A DNA stretch of 64,000 nt from Nymphaea colorata (lineage: Eukaryota; Streptophyta; Magnoliopsida; Nymphaeales; Nymphaeaceae). Within the stretch, counting starts at the first letter, position 1. Every line of letters starts with the position of its first letter. The translations under genes and the position numbers were made by a program. Location of the stretch: NCBI RefSeq assembly GCF_008831285.2, contig NW_022204755.1, forward strand, positions 169,077-233,076. The letters are read 5' to 3'. Of this stretch, positions 1 through 9,173 are shown in pieces. The notes under the pieces were generated by a model. It worked only from the letters and a program-made list of their open reading frames with translations. It did no database searches and was not told the origin of the DNA.

Positions 1-900
1 AGTTCAAGCGTTATATAACGCTTCTCATTTTAAAGAGCTCCACACTTGGCCACGCATAAAGGTAAGTTAATTTCATCCCTCGCCAAGTGTCCTCCTCATC
101 ATTACACTCCAGCCACAACGGTTCACCCCCTTCACTCGCATCCTTCACCTCCTCTACCAGTTGGCCTCCCTTTCTTCTTGTAACCGTCCCTAAAGCCAAC
201 CCATGAGCTCAAGAGATTAACTCCTAGCTGCCACCTCTCCCCTTCATCATTAGACCATTTTAATACCTCCCTACTCCATCATTACCCAAGCCATACGTTC
301 ACAACCTCCCAATGGAAATCGCATAACCCTTGGCTTCCTCTCTTGGTGTAACACATTCTCATAACCGACCAGACTCATTAAGAGCGACCTCTCATCATGA
401 GGAGCCATCTCACCCTGCCTTAATTTCACTCTCTCTTAGGATTAACCCTCCACCATCATACGCCTGACCCTTAGTCTATCTCTAAGCCATAACCAACCCC
501 TTAGCAATTAATCTCCATCTCCCGGCTCTATACAACCTAACCCAAATTGAGCCTACCTAATCCCACTCCGAGCTCACTCCTTGTTCCGGGCTCGGTTTGA
601 CCCCTTGGAGTCCATTAGCTAGGTTCATCTCCAAGGATTGCATGTGATCAAGTTAGCATCTCTACTACAGCAAGTAAGACATCTTGCAGCCTACCTCACT
701 GCAACCATCTCCCGACATCTTCCTAGGCGCCAAGGTGACCTCGGCCAGGTGGGCCGAGCCCCTAACTCCATTCGGGCGCTCATCCATCACTTTGCTGCCT
801 CTCTCAGCCGACCGAGGCCTGCAGCAGCCACACTCCATCCACTTCTATTGCCGAGATCCACAATCACTCTCGGCCAGATCTTACCAGAAGACCAGGCGTC

Positions 901-919
901 CTAGACCAGGCGGGTCTAG
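901..919. repeat. Small inverted repeat, 7-bp arms
   Basis: The arms ctagacc and ggtctag are perfect reverse complements around a 5-base loop. It lies 26 bases before a larger hairpin. It is too short to assign a role. Confidence 0.5.
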
Positions 920-945
920 CCTCTACTCCACCTCCTTGCTATGAT

Positions 946-982
946 ATCCGAGAGTGGCTGAGCCACTGGTTTTCTCTCGGAT
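946..982. repeat. Hairpin with 9-bp outer arms and inner stem
   Basis: atccgagag at 946-954 pairs perfectly with ctctcggat at 974-982. Between them agtggc/gccact can form a second 6-bp stem sharing a few bases with the first arm. Such hairpins can be decayed transposon ends or chance; nothing nearby decides this. Confidence 0.55.
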
Positions 983-1687
983 CCTATTGCTGTTTAAGCC
1001 AATCCCTCATCGGCTAGGTAACTTTGAAACATACTATAGAATGGGGTTATTGGGTGCATTTGCTTTCTAAGCCAGGCTCTAGCCATTTGCTACTGTCGGT
1101 GGTCCCTCCAAGGCACCTTGCCAAGGACACGGCTGCGAGTAGCTAGACCACCAAAGGGAAAGGGCATGGTTTGGCCTTTCTTAAGGATTGTATGAATGGT
1201 TTGTGAATGAATGATGAGTGAGTTGTGAGAGTTACATCTGTATCGCTCGCGTTTGTACAGCCTTAATCCTCTCAATTTTGTAATAGGATTGAAGACTTGG
1301 GTCAGGGAAAACATACTTGTATCTTATACTCAGGGTACTATTAAGCCTAGGTTGCTGTCCGGCGGGAAAAGTTTTGTAAGTATAATTTGCTTAAGTTTGA
1401 ACTTTAGGCTCCTGCAAGTTGATCCTGGACTTGGGATCTATTCTCGGGCGTAGAATTCGCTAGCCGGATCTAGGTTCTCACCAGGGATCTTGCGTTAAAA
1501 AAGGAAGAAGACTTACCAACTTGGGACATCCTAATAGGAAGGTTATTTCGCCAACTTAGGAAGGGCTTGACATCCAAAAGAAAGTGGCTAACACGTGTAA
1601 TGAGGAGAGGCTTGTTGCTAAAGGAGAAAGGAGGACGTACTTGCTTGGGAGCAATCTTACCCCCACATCACACTTGAAGGGGAACCG

Positions 1688-1690
1688 TAA
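1688..1690. repeat. Left target-site duplication TAA
   Basis: TAA immediately precedes the left terminal sequence at 1691 and recurs directly after the right end at 2692-2694. A 3-bp TAA/TTA duplication is the signature of PIF/Harbinger (Tourist-like) insertion. Confidence 0.7.
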
Positions 1691-1928
1691 GGGGCTGTTT
1701 GATGGCTGGAAACCATGGAAACAGAAAAAAAAATTCTGAAATATATTTTTGGAATGAGAAATAGGAAAAAAATTTCCATAGTTCCAAAACAAGCTTGTGT
1801 TTGTTAAGTAGAAAATATTTTTCTGGAAAGAAATTTCGTCGTTTGGTAGAAGTGGAAGAAGGGAAGGGAAGGGAAGGGAAGGGAAGGAGGAGGAGTATTG
1901 TCGCCACCGCCACCACCGTCACCAACCT

Positions 1929-2187
1929 ATGCGTCTGGTTCGGCGCATCGTCACCGAGGAAACCCCGAGTCCCTCTCTTCCTCCGCCCTCTGGTCTACAC
2001 CACCACCATCCCGGACCTGCAGAAGTGGCGTTCGTGGGCCAGAAATCTCAGCCTCTCTGTGGGTTTGAAGTTTGCCGAGCTCAACAACGGCCCCAACTCT
2101 CACACCCTCTGCAGAGAGGTCAAATGGCTCTTGGAGGATGCCGTCGAGGGCTATGACGCGCGGCTCCGTCAGACGACTGAGGGCCGA
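1929..2187 (+). pseudogene. Captured 5' fragment resembling a plant HemK/PrmC-type methyltransferase gene
   Basis: An ATG at 1929 opens MRLVRRIVTEETP. After a shift to the next frame near 1970 the reading continues as a proline/leucine-rich segment, then LQKWRSWA and LCREVKWLLEDAVEG, before losing sense in the polypyrimidine tract. From memory, this resembles the N-terminal, non-catalytic region of plant release-factor glutamine methyltransferase homologues (HemK/PrmC family, organelle-type), which have a W-containing segment followed by LCRELKWL-like residues ahead of the methyltransferase domain. No NPPY catalytic motif or SAM-binding region is present, so it cannot encode an enzyme. It lies wholly inside the Harbinger-like element, is frameshifted, and is GC-richer than the element's AT-rich ends, which suggests capture. 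The family assignment is tentative; that it is a captured gene piece is more secure. Confidence 0.45.
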
Positions 2188-2499
2188 TTCCCCTCTTCTC
2201 CTTCCCTCCTCGCCGTCCCCTCTTCCCCTTCCCTCCTCTCCGTCCCTCTTCCCCTCTTCTCCTTCCCTCCTCACCGTGCCCTCTTCCCCTCTTCTCCTTC
2301 CCTCCTCGCCGTGCCTTCTTCCCCTTCTTCTCCTTCCCTCCTCGCCGTGCCCTCCTTCCCTTCCTCCTCCTCCCTCTTCCTCCACCCTCCCTTCCCTTCT
2401 TCCTCCCCCATCCTTCCTTTCTTCCTCCTTCTTCCTCCTCCCTCCTTCCTTTCTTCCTCCTTCTTCCTCCTCCCTTCCTCAGCATCCATTCTTCCTCCC
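2188..2499 (+). repeat. Polypyrimidine tract with degenerate tandem units
   Basis: About 310 bases are nearly pure C/T on the plus strand. The first half has repeated units based on ttctccttccctcctcgccg (near 2196, 2297, 2328). The second half is made of ttcctcctt-type repeats. It produces long open frames on both strands (Pro/Ser/Leu-rich plus, Arg/Gly/Glu-rich minus), which I treat as artefacts of composition. It sits inside the transposable element. Confidence 0.8.
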
Positions 2500-2691
2500 A
2501 ACGGTCAAAAAAATATTTTTGGAAAAATTTTTCACCCCTCTGGCTGGAAAAATTTTTCCAGAAATATTTTTTTGTTTCCACTTTCAACGGTAAAGAAAAA
2601 ATTTCTAAGTTTGATGGAGGAGGAAAAAATTTAAAATTTTGAATTTTTTTTTCCACTGCTACAGTAAATTTCCAGTGCATCAAATGCACCC

Positions 2692-2694
2692 TAA
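2692..2694. repeat. Right target-site duplication TAA
   Basis: TAA directly follows the right terminal sequence ending caccc at 2691 and matches the TAA at 1688-1690. Confidence 0.7.
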
Positions 2695-2759
2695 AGGAAG
2701 GAGAGTTAAGAAGGTGATCCAACGACTACAACTTGGTGTTGCCACGTATCACTTGGGGG

Positions 2760-2838
2760 GCGTTTGTTACGCTAGAAATGTACTGTTCACCCAGAAACAT
2801 TTTTCAAATTTAAAAATTTTTTCCAGCGTAACAAACAC
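2760..2838. repeat. Short foldback, possible mini-MITE remnant
   Basis: gcgtttgttacgctagaa at 2760-2777 pairs with ttccagcgtaacaaacac at 2821-2838, 16 of 18 positions. The spacer is AT-rich (ttcaaatttaaaaatttt). A G-run precedes the left arm, as in many Tourist-like ends, but no clear target duplication flanks this 79-bp piece, so it may be only part of an element. Confidence 0.55.
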
Positions 2839-2893
2839 AGAAAATTTTTATGACCGTTAAACATGATTTCGGAAATATTTTTCCCAAAACATG

Positions 2894-2941
2894 TTTCCAC
2901 CGCGAGAGGTGGAAATATGTTTCCACCGTGAGAGGTGGAAA
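2894..2941. repeat. Two tandem 26-bp hairpin units
   Basis: tttccacc-6 bases-ggtggaaa occurs at 2894-2915 and again at 2920-2941. The two differ by one loop base (gcgaga versus gtgaga). A third partial start (tttcc) follows. Each unit is a perfect 8-bp stem. The pair lies about 280 bases upstream of the DUF3700 start codon. Confidence 0.8.
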
Positions 2942-2959
2942 TATGTTTCCAGTTTTTTT

Positions 2960-3223
2960 TTTCTGCCCGTTAGACTCATCGCGGGTCTGGCTCCGCTCGT
3001 CTTCACCTTGTCATCTTCGTCCTCCACTGTTGCTTCAACCCTCACCGTAGCTTTGCGGTGGCTGAGCGAATCTTAGCAAACGAGTCCTCATACTCATAGA
3101 GAAGTTCCGTTGTTTGGTCCATTGTTGATCTTATCCCTCTTCTTCTTCTTCACTTGTGCTTCGTCTGTCTTGTCTCTGTCTTTGTTTCTATTTCTCTCTC
3201 TATCGCTCGCTCTGCTTGGAAGG
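2960..3223 (+). promoter_or_regulatory. Upstream flank and probable 5' leader of the DUF3700 gene
   Basis: The last ~95 bases before the start codon are a C/T-rich tract (ctcttcttcttcttc, ctctctctat), as is common in plant 5' leaders and core promoters. No clear TATA box lies at a sensible distance. An in-frame ATG at 3110 would add 38 mostly hydrophobic residues, but these translate the pyrimidine tract and have no counterpart in the family. The promoter position is inferred, not seen. Confidence 0.4.
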
Positions 3224-3398
3224 ATGTTGGCAGTGCTTGAGGAATTGGTGGCAAAGAGCCCAGTCTGCACCTCCCTGAAGAACGGCAGGGCTCTGATCGA
3301 CTACTTCGCTTCCAACACAACCAGAAGCGTCGCCATTAATCTCGGCAACTCTGGCTCTTTGGTCTACAGCACCGATCAGCAGAACCCTCTTCTCCCAG
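3224..3398 (+). CDS. First exon of a DUF3700 / TSJT1-like (aluminium-induced protein type) gene, partial
   Basis: The exon encodes 58 residues plus one base. It starts MLAVLEELVAKSP and contains VAINLGNSGSLVYS and QNPLLP. This matches the N-terminus of plant DUF3700 proteins (stem-specific TSJT1-like, aluminium-induced proteins with YGL and LRDR motifs), which begin MLA(I/V)F and carry a (V/A)INLG strand followed by QNPLLPR. The family has a class II glutamine-amidotransferase-like fold, is usually about 230-250 residues long and is probably cytosolic; its biochemical role is not settled. The start at 3224 fits the family and has A at -3. The exon ends CCCAG before GT at 3399 (phase 1 donor); reading through reaches a stop at 3410. 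The YGL and LRDR parts would lie in later exons, which I do not find in the window. It is either a gene with an intron longer than 60 kb or a truncated copy. Confidence 0.8.
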
Positions 3399-4058
3399 GT
3401 CCGATTTTCTGAGTGGAGCGAATCTCAGACGCTTTTCCCTCTTTGCTTTTTCCGTTTCTTCTTTTTTTAAATGTGATTTACACATGTTTTGGTTTCTAAT
3501 TAATCGATCGGGGTTTATATGAGATATAGCTTATGAAGTTTTGATGGGAGTGACTGAAGGCTGTCGGGAGGTTGATCTTAGGAATTGCATGGCGATCTGC
3601 TCTTAGGGTTTGGTTTGGCTTGTGTTAATGCTTCTTTTTTTTTTCCCTTTTTGGGGTGTGGCTCCTGGCTTTGGCGGGAGGTTGATCAAAAGGGTTTGGT
3701 TTTATGCTTTGAATTCCGTCATTTCTGCTTTTCTTTCTTTTATTTTGATCAGTTCCCTTTTGCCTGATTATATGGCTCCTGGCTTACATGTTTCGCCATC
3801 GAACATTGTGTATGTTATGGTGCTGCTTAAGGTTGAATAGGAGATTTGTGCGTTTTTTTTTTGTAAGAACCCTTTGTACGGAGATAAAATTGCTTCAACT
3901 TTTGCACTTCGCCTGAAATTCAGGCACCTTCTAGTGATTGGATTTTGCACTTCTGTTTATACATATGGTTATGGATAGATATACCTTCCGGAAACAATAC
4001 CTGAACCATGAAGTCATGATCCCTTAGCATGTATACCTCACATGGGTTTGAGGTATAC
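3399..4058 (+). other. Start of intron 1 of the DUF3700 gene
   Basis: The sequence begins gtccgatttt and is T-rich (tttttttt runs at about 3632 and 3853), typical of a plant first intron. No coding sequence resembling the remaining DUF3700 domain appears before the satellite starts at 4059. The actual end of the intron is not identified. Confidence 0.55.
4031..4058. repeat. Hairpin abutting the left edge of satellite array 1
   Basis: gtatacctca at 4031-4040 is a perfect 10-bp reverse complement of tgaggtatac at 4049-4058, with an 8-base loop. The first satellite base (start of aaatcacaagttc) is 4059, so the hairpin touches the array boundary. Confidence 0.8.
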
Positions 4059-6519
4059 AAATCACAAGTTCATATGGATACAAGTGGGATCTATGCTTTT
4101 GTTTGACCCATTTTACTTAATTCAATGAGTTCTCGTATTGAAACGAACAAAAAGTTCTACTTATTGGACTAACTACAAGAATCAAACAATGTATACATCA
4201 GATTTGTGTCCATATGAAAAGGTGATTTGCAATCATTTAAATCATTACTTATACATGTAATAACAAGTGAAACACATTAGATTAACTATAAAAGAGCAAA
4301 TGAACCACTTGAATTTTGTTCATTTTCATGCAAACTTGTGATTAAATCCACTAAATCATTCAACGTGGATGTAGCAACAAGTTAATCACATTCAATGAAA
4401 TATGCGTGCTCAGATGAATCGATTAAATCCCACTCGCATTGATACAACCTTGTGATTTCAATTCATTAGATCCTTACTATTGATGTAACTACAAGTTCAA
4501 CTCATTGGATTGACTACAAGAGATCAAACTAATGCATAGGTCCCATTTGCATCCATTTGAACTTGTGATTTCAATCAACAAAATCAGTCATTGTACATGT
4601 AATAACAGGTGAAACGCATTAGGCTAATGATAAGCGATCAAACGCATGACGTGAATCTCATTTTTTCATACAAACTTTTAGTTTGAACCATTTAAATCAT
4701 TCGTTATGAAAGTAATAACAAGCGAAACACGTTATATTAACTGAAATACAGCAAGTAAATAACTTCAATGTCTTTTATGTACATACGAGCTTGTGATTTC
4801 ATTCCACTAAATCATTCAACATGCATGTTTAAGCACATTCACGCATTAGTTTGTAATTCAAGTGATTCAATTGATCCCTTATAGTTAACCTAATGTGTCT
4901 CACTGTTTATTACTTCTTTAAAGAACGATTTAAATGATTGAAATCACTAGTTCATATAGTTAAAAATGGAATCTATGCATTAGTTTCATCCCAAGTACTT
5001 AATCGAAAGAATTCAACTTGTCGTTACATCTATAGTACGCGATATAAGCGATGAAATCAGTTGTTTGTATAAACACGAGTGGGATTTAAGCGATTCATTT
5101 GATCACACATATTTAATTGAATGTTTTTAACTTGTTGGTACAACCATTTTGAATGATTTATTTGATCGAAATCACAAGTTTGTATGAGAATGAATAAGAT
5201 TCAAGTGGTTAATTTACTCCCTTATATTTAATCTAATGTGTTTCACTTGTTATTACATGTGTAAGTAACGATTTAAATGATTGAAATAACAAGTTCATAT
5301 GGATAGAAGTGGGATCTATGCTTTTGTTTGACCCGTTTTACTTAATTCAATGAAACAAAAAGTTCTACTTATTGGACTAACTACAAGCATCAAACTAATG
5401 TATACATCAGATTTGTGTCCATATGAATTGGTGATTTCAATCATTTAAATCATTACTTATACATGTAATAACAAGTGAAACCCATTAGATTAACTGTAAA
5501 AGAGCAAATGAACCACTTGAATTTCGTTCATTTTCATGCAAACTTGTGTTTTAAATCCACTAAATCATTCAACGTGGATGTAGCAACAAGTTAATCACAT
5601 TCAATAAAATATGCGTGCTCAGATGAATCGCATAAATCCCACTCGTATTGATACAAATTAATGATTTCAATTCATTAGATCCTTACTATTGATGCAACTA
5701 CAAGTTCAACTCATTGGATTAACTACAAGAGATCAAACTAATGCGTAGATCTCATTGTCATCCATTTGAACTTGTGATTTCAATCAACAAAATCAATCAT
5801 TGTACATGTAATAACAAGTGAAACGCATTAGGCTAATGATAAGCGATCAAACGAAAGACGTGAATCTCATTTTTTCATACAAACTTTTAGTTTGTATCAT
5901 TTAAATCATTCGCTATCGATGTAAAAACAAGCGAAACACGTTATATTAACTGAAATACAACAAGTAAATAACTTAAATGTCATTTATGTTCATACAAGCT
6001 TGTGATTTCATTCCACTAAATCATTCAACATGCATGTTTAATTACATTCACGCATTAGTTTTTGATTCAAGTCATTCAGTTGATCCCTTATAGTTAACCT
6101 AATGTGTTTCACTGTTTATTACTTCTATAAAGAACGATTTAAATGATTGAAATCACTAGTTCATATAGTTAAAAATGGAATATATGCATTAGTTTCATCC
6201 CTAGTACTTAATCGAAGGAATTCAACTTGTCGTTACATCTATAGTACGCGATATAAGCGATTGAAATCAGTTGTTCGTATAAACACGAGTGAGATTTAAG
6301 CGATTCATTTGATCACACATATTTAATTGAATGTTTTTAACTTGTTAATACAACCATTTGAATGATTTATTTGATTGAAATCACAAGTTTGTATGAGAAT
6401 GAATAAGATTCAAGTCATTAATTTGCTCTCCTATATTTAATCTAATGTGTTTCACTTGTTATTACATGTGTAAGTAACGATTTAAATGATTGAAATCACA
6501 AGTTCATATGGATATAAGT

Positions 6520-6726
6520 GGGATCTATGCTTTAATTGAATGTTTTTAACTTGTTAATACATCCATTTTGAATGATTTATTTGATCGAAATCACAAGTTT
6601 GAATGGGAATGAATAAGATTGAAGTCGTTAATTCGCTCCCCTATATTTAATCTAATGTGTTTCACTTGTTATTACATGTGTAACGAACAATTTAAATGAT
6701 TGAAATCACAAGTTCATATTACAAGT
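6520..6726 (+). repeat. 207-bp partial duplication inside array 1
   Basis: Two gggatctatg markers are only 207 bp apart. The first C' is cut after tatgcttt and joins directly to aattgaatgttttt of a reversed B, so a half-B' plus A' segment is present twice (compare about 6318-6520 with 6530-6726). Confidence 0.8.
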
Positions 6727-7952
6727 GGGATCTATGCTTTTGTTTGACCCCTTTTACTTAATTCAATGTGTTCTCGTATTCAAACGAACAAAAAGTTCTA
6801 CTTATTGGACTAACTGCAACCATCAAACTAATGTATACATCATATTTGTGTCCTTATGAATTGGTGATTCCGATAATTTAAATCATTACTTATACCCTTA
6901 ATAACAAGTGAAACACATTAAATTAAGTATAAAAGAGCAAATGAACCACTTGAATTTTGTTCATTTTCATGCAAACTTGTGATTTAAATCCACTAAATCA
7001 TTCAACATGGATGTAGCAATAAGTTAATCACATTCAATGAAATATGGGTGCTCAGATGAATCGCTTAAATCCCACTCGCATTGATACAAACTTGTGATTT
7101 CAATTCATTAGATCCTTACTATTGATGTAAATACAAGTTGAACTCATTGGATTGACTACAAGAGATCAAACTAATGCGTAGATCCCATTTGCATCCATTT
7201 GAACTTGTGATTTCAATCAACAAAATCAATCATTGTACATGTAATAACAAGTGAAACGCGTTAGGCTAATAATAAGCGATCAAACGAATGACGTGAATCT
7301 CATTTTTTCATAAAACTTTTAGTTTGAACCATTTCAATCATTCGTTATAGATGTAAAAACAAGGGAAACACATTATATTAACTGAAATACAGCAAGTAAA
7401 TAACTTAAATGTCATTTATGTACATACGAGCTTGTGATTTCATTCCACTAAATCATTCAAAATGAATGTTTAAGCACATTCACGCATTAGTTTGTGATTC
7501 AAGTAATTCAATTGATCCCTTGTAGTAAACCTAATGTGTTTCACTGTTTATTACTTCTATAAAGAACGATTTAGATGATTGAAATCACCAGTTCATATAG
7601 ATAAAAATGGAATATATGCATTAGTTTCATCCCAAGTACTTAATCAAAAGAATTCAACTTGTCGTTACATCTATAGTATGCGATATAAGCGATTGAAATC
7701 AGTTGTTCGTATAAACACGAGTGGGATTTAAGCGATTCATTTGATCACACATATTTAATTGAATGTTTTTAACTTGTTAATACATGCATTTTGATTGATT
7801 TATTTGATCGAAATCACTAGTTTGTATGAGAATGGATAAGATTCAAGTCGTTAATTGGATCCCCTATATTTAATCTAATGTGTTTCACTTGTTATTACTT
7901 GTGTAACGAATGATTTAAATGATTGAAATCACAAGTTCATATTGATACAAGT

Positions 7953-9173
7953 GGGATCTATGCTTTTCTTTGACCCTTTTTACTTAATTCAATGAGTTCT
8001 CGTATTCAAACGAACAAAAAGTTCACTTATTGGACTAACTACAAGCATCAAACTAATGTATACATCAGATTTGTGTCCATATGAATTGATGATTTCAATC
8101 ATTTAAAGCATTACTTATACATGTAATAACAAGTGAAACACATTAATTAACTATAAAAGAGCAAATGAACCAGTTGAATTTTGGTCATTTTCATCCAAAC
8201 TTGTGATTTAAATCAAGTAAAGCATTCAACGTGGAAGTAGCAACAAGTTAATCACATTCAATGAAATATGCGTGCTCAGATGAATCGTTTATATCCCACT
8301 CGCATTGATACAAACTTATGATTTCAATTCATTAGATCCTTACTATTGATCTAACTACAAGTTCAACTCATTGGATTGACTACAAGAGATCAAACTAATG
8401 CATAGATCCCATTTGCACCCATTTGAGCTTGTGATTTCAATCAACGAAATCAATCATTGTACATGTAGTAACAAGTGAAACACATTAGGCTAATGATAGG
8501 CGATCAAACGAATGACGTGAATCTCATTTTTTCATACAAACTTTTAGTTTGAACCATTTAAATCATTCGTTATGGAAGTAATAACAAGCGAAACACGTTA
8601 TATTAATGAAATACAGCAAGTAAATAACTTCAATGTCTTTATGTACATACGAGCTTGTGATTTCATTCCACTAATCATTCAACATGCATGTTTAAGCACA
8701 TTCACGCATTGTTTGTGATTCAAGTGATTCAATTGATCCCTTATAGTTAACCTAATGTGTCTCATTGTTTATTACTTCTATAAAGAACGATTTAAATGAT
8801 TGAAATCACCAGTTCATATAGTTAAAAATGGAATCAATGTATTAGTTTCATCCCTAGTACTTAATCCAAAGAATTCAACTTGTCGTTACATCTATAGTAC
8901 ACGATATAAGCGATGAAATCAGTTGTTCGTATAAACACGAGTGGGATTTAAGAGATTCATTTGATACACATATTTAATTGAATGTTTTTAACTTGTTGGT
9001 ACATCCATTTTGAATGATTTATTTGATCGTAATCACAAGCTTGTATGAAAATGAATAAGATTCAAGTGGTTAATTTGCTCCCTTATATTTAATCTAATGT
9101 GTTTCACTCGTATTATTACATGTGTAATGAACGATTTAAATGATTGAAATCACAAGTTCATATGGATACAAGT
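7953..9173 (+). repeat. Representative array-1 unit with its monomer order
   Basis: Reading from the marker: a reversed C (C') changes to forward C at about 7998-8022. Forward monomers follow: A from ~8088, B from ~8197, C from ~8312, A from ~8425, an A-like monomer with aacaagcgaaacacg from ~8538, and B from ~8651. At about 8705-8720 the orientation flips: reversed A to ~8825, reversed C to ~8930, reversed B to ~9045, reversed A to ~9165, then back to C'. So the unit is C-A-B-C-A-A-B followed by A'-C'-B'-A'-C'. Confidence 0.85.

Larger units (their letters stand above)
1..1690. other. Low-copy non-coding flank
   Basis: No convincing coding region is visible. The first 650 bases are C/T-rich on the plus strand with only short open frames. 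Around 1000-1690 the composition is mixed and could be an old retrotransposon LTR or untranslated part, but I found no paired LTR, primer-binding site or pol motif. Two small inverted repeats inside it are listed separately. Confidence 0.5.
1691..2691 (+). mobile_element. Non-autonomous PIF/Harbinger-like element (Tourist-type, gene-fragment carrier)
   Basis: The left end begins ggggctgtttgatg. The reverse complement of the right end reads gggtgcatttgatg, 10 of 14 identical, with tgg shortly after on both sides. TAA flanks both ends. Subterminal regions are AT-rich with runs like gaaaatttttcc on both sides, another foldback feature. The 1,001-bp interior has no transposase; instead it contains a GC-richer, coding-like stretch (about 1929-2187) and a long C/T tract (2188-2499). 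A GGG(G)C-TGTTTG start with a TAA duplication is typical of Tourist-like elements in plants. Carriage of unrelated gene sequence matches the Pack-MITE pattern. Orientation is arbitrary. The boundary call is strong; the superfamily call rests on the ends and duplication only. Confidence 0.7.

Noticed and set aside
1795-2634. 279-residue plus-strand open frame and long minus-strand Arg/Gly/Glu-rich frames over the same region
   Set aside because: Most of their length translates the polypyrimidine tract. Only the 1929-2187 part looks derived from a gene, and it changes frame.
3110-3223. Upstream in-frame ATG giving a hydrophobic N-terminal extension to the DUF3700 exon
   Set aside because: The extension is the pyrimidine-rich leader read as Phe/Leu/Ser. 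Family members start at the MLA residues, so 3224 is the better start.
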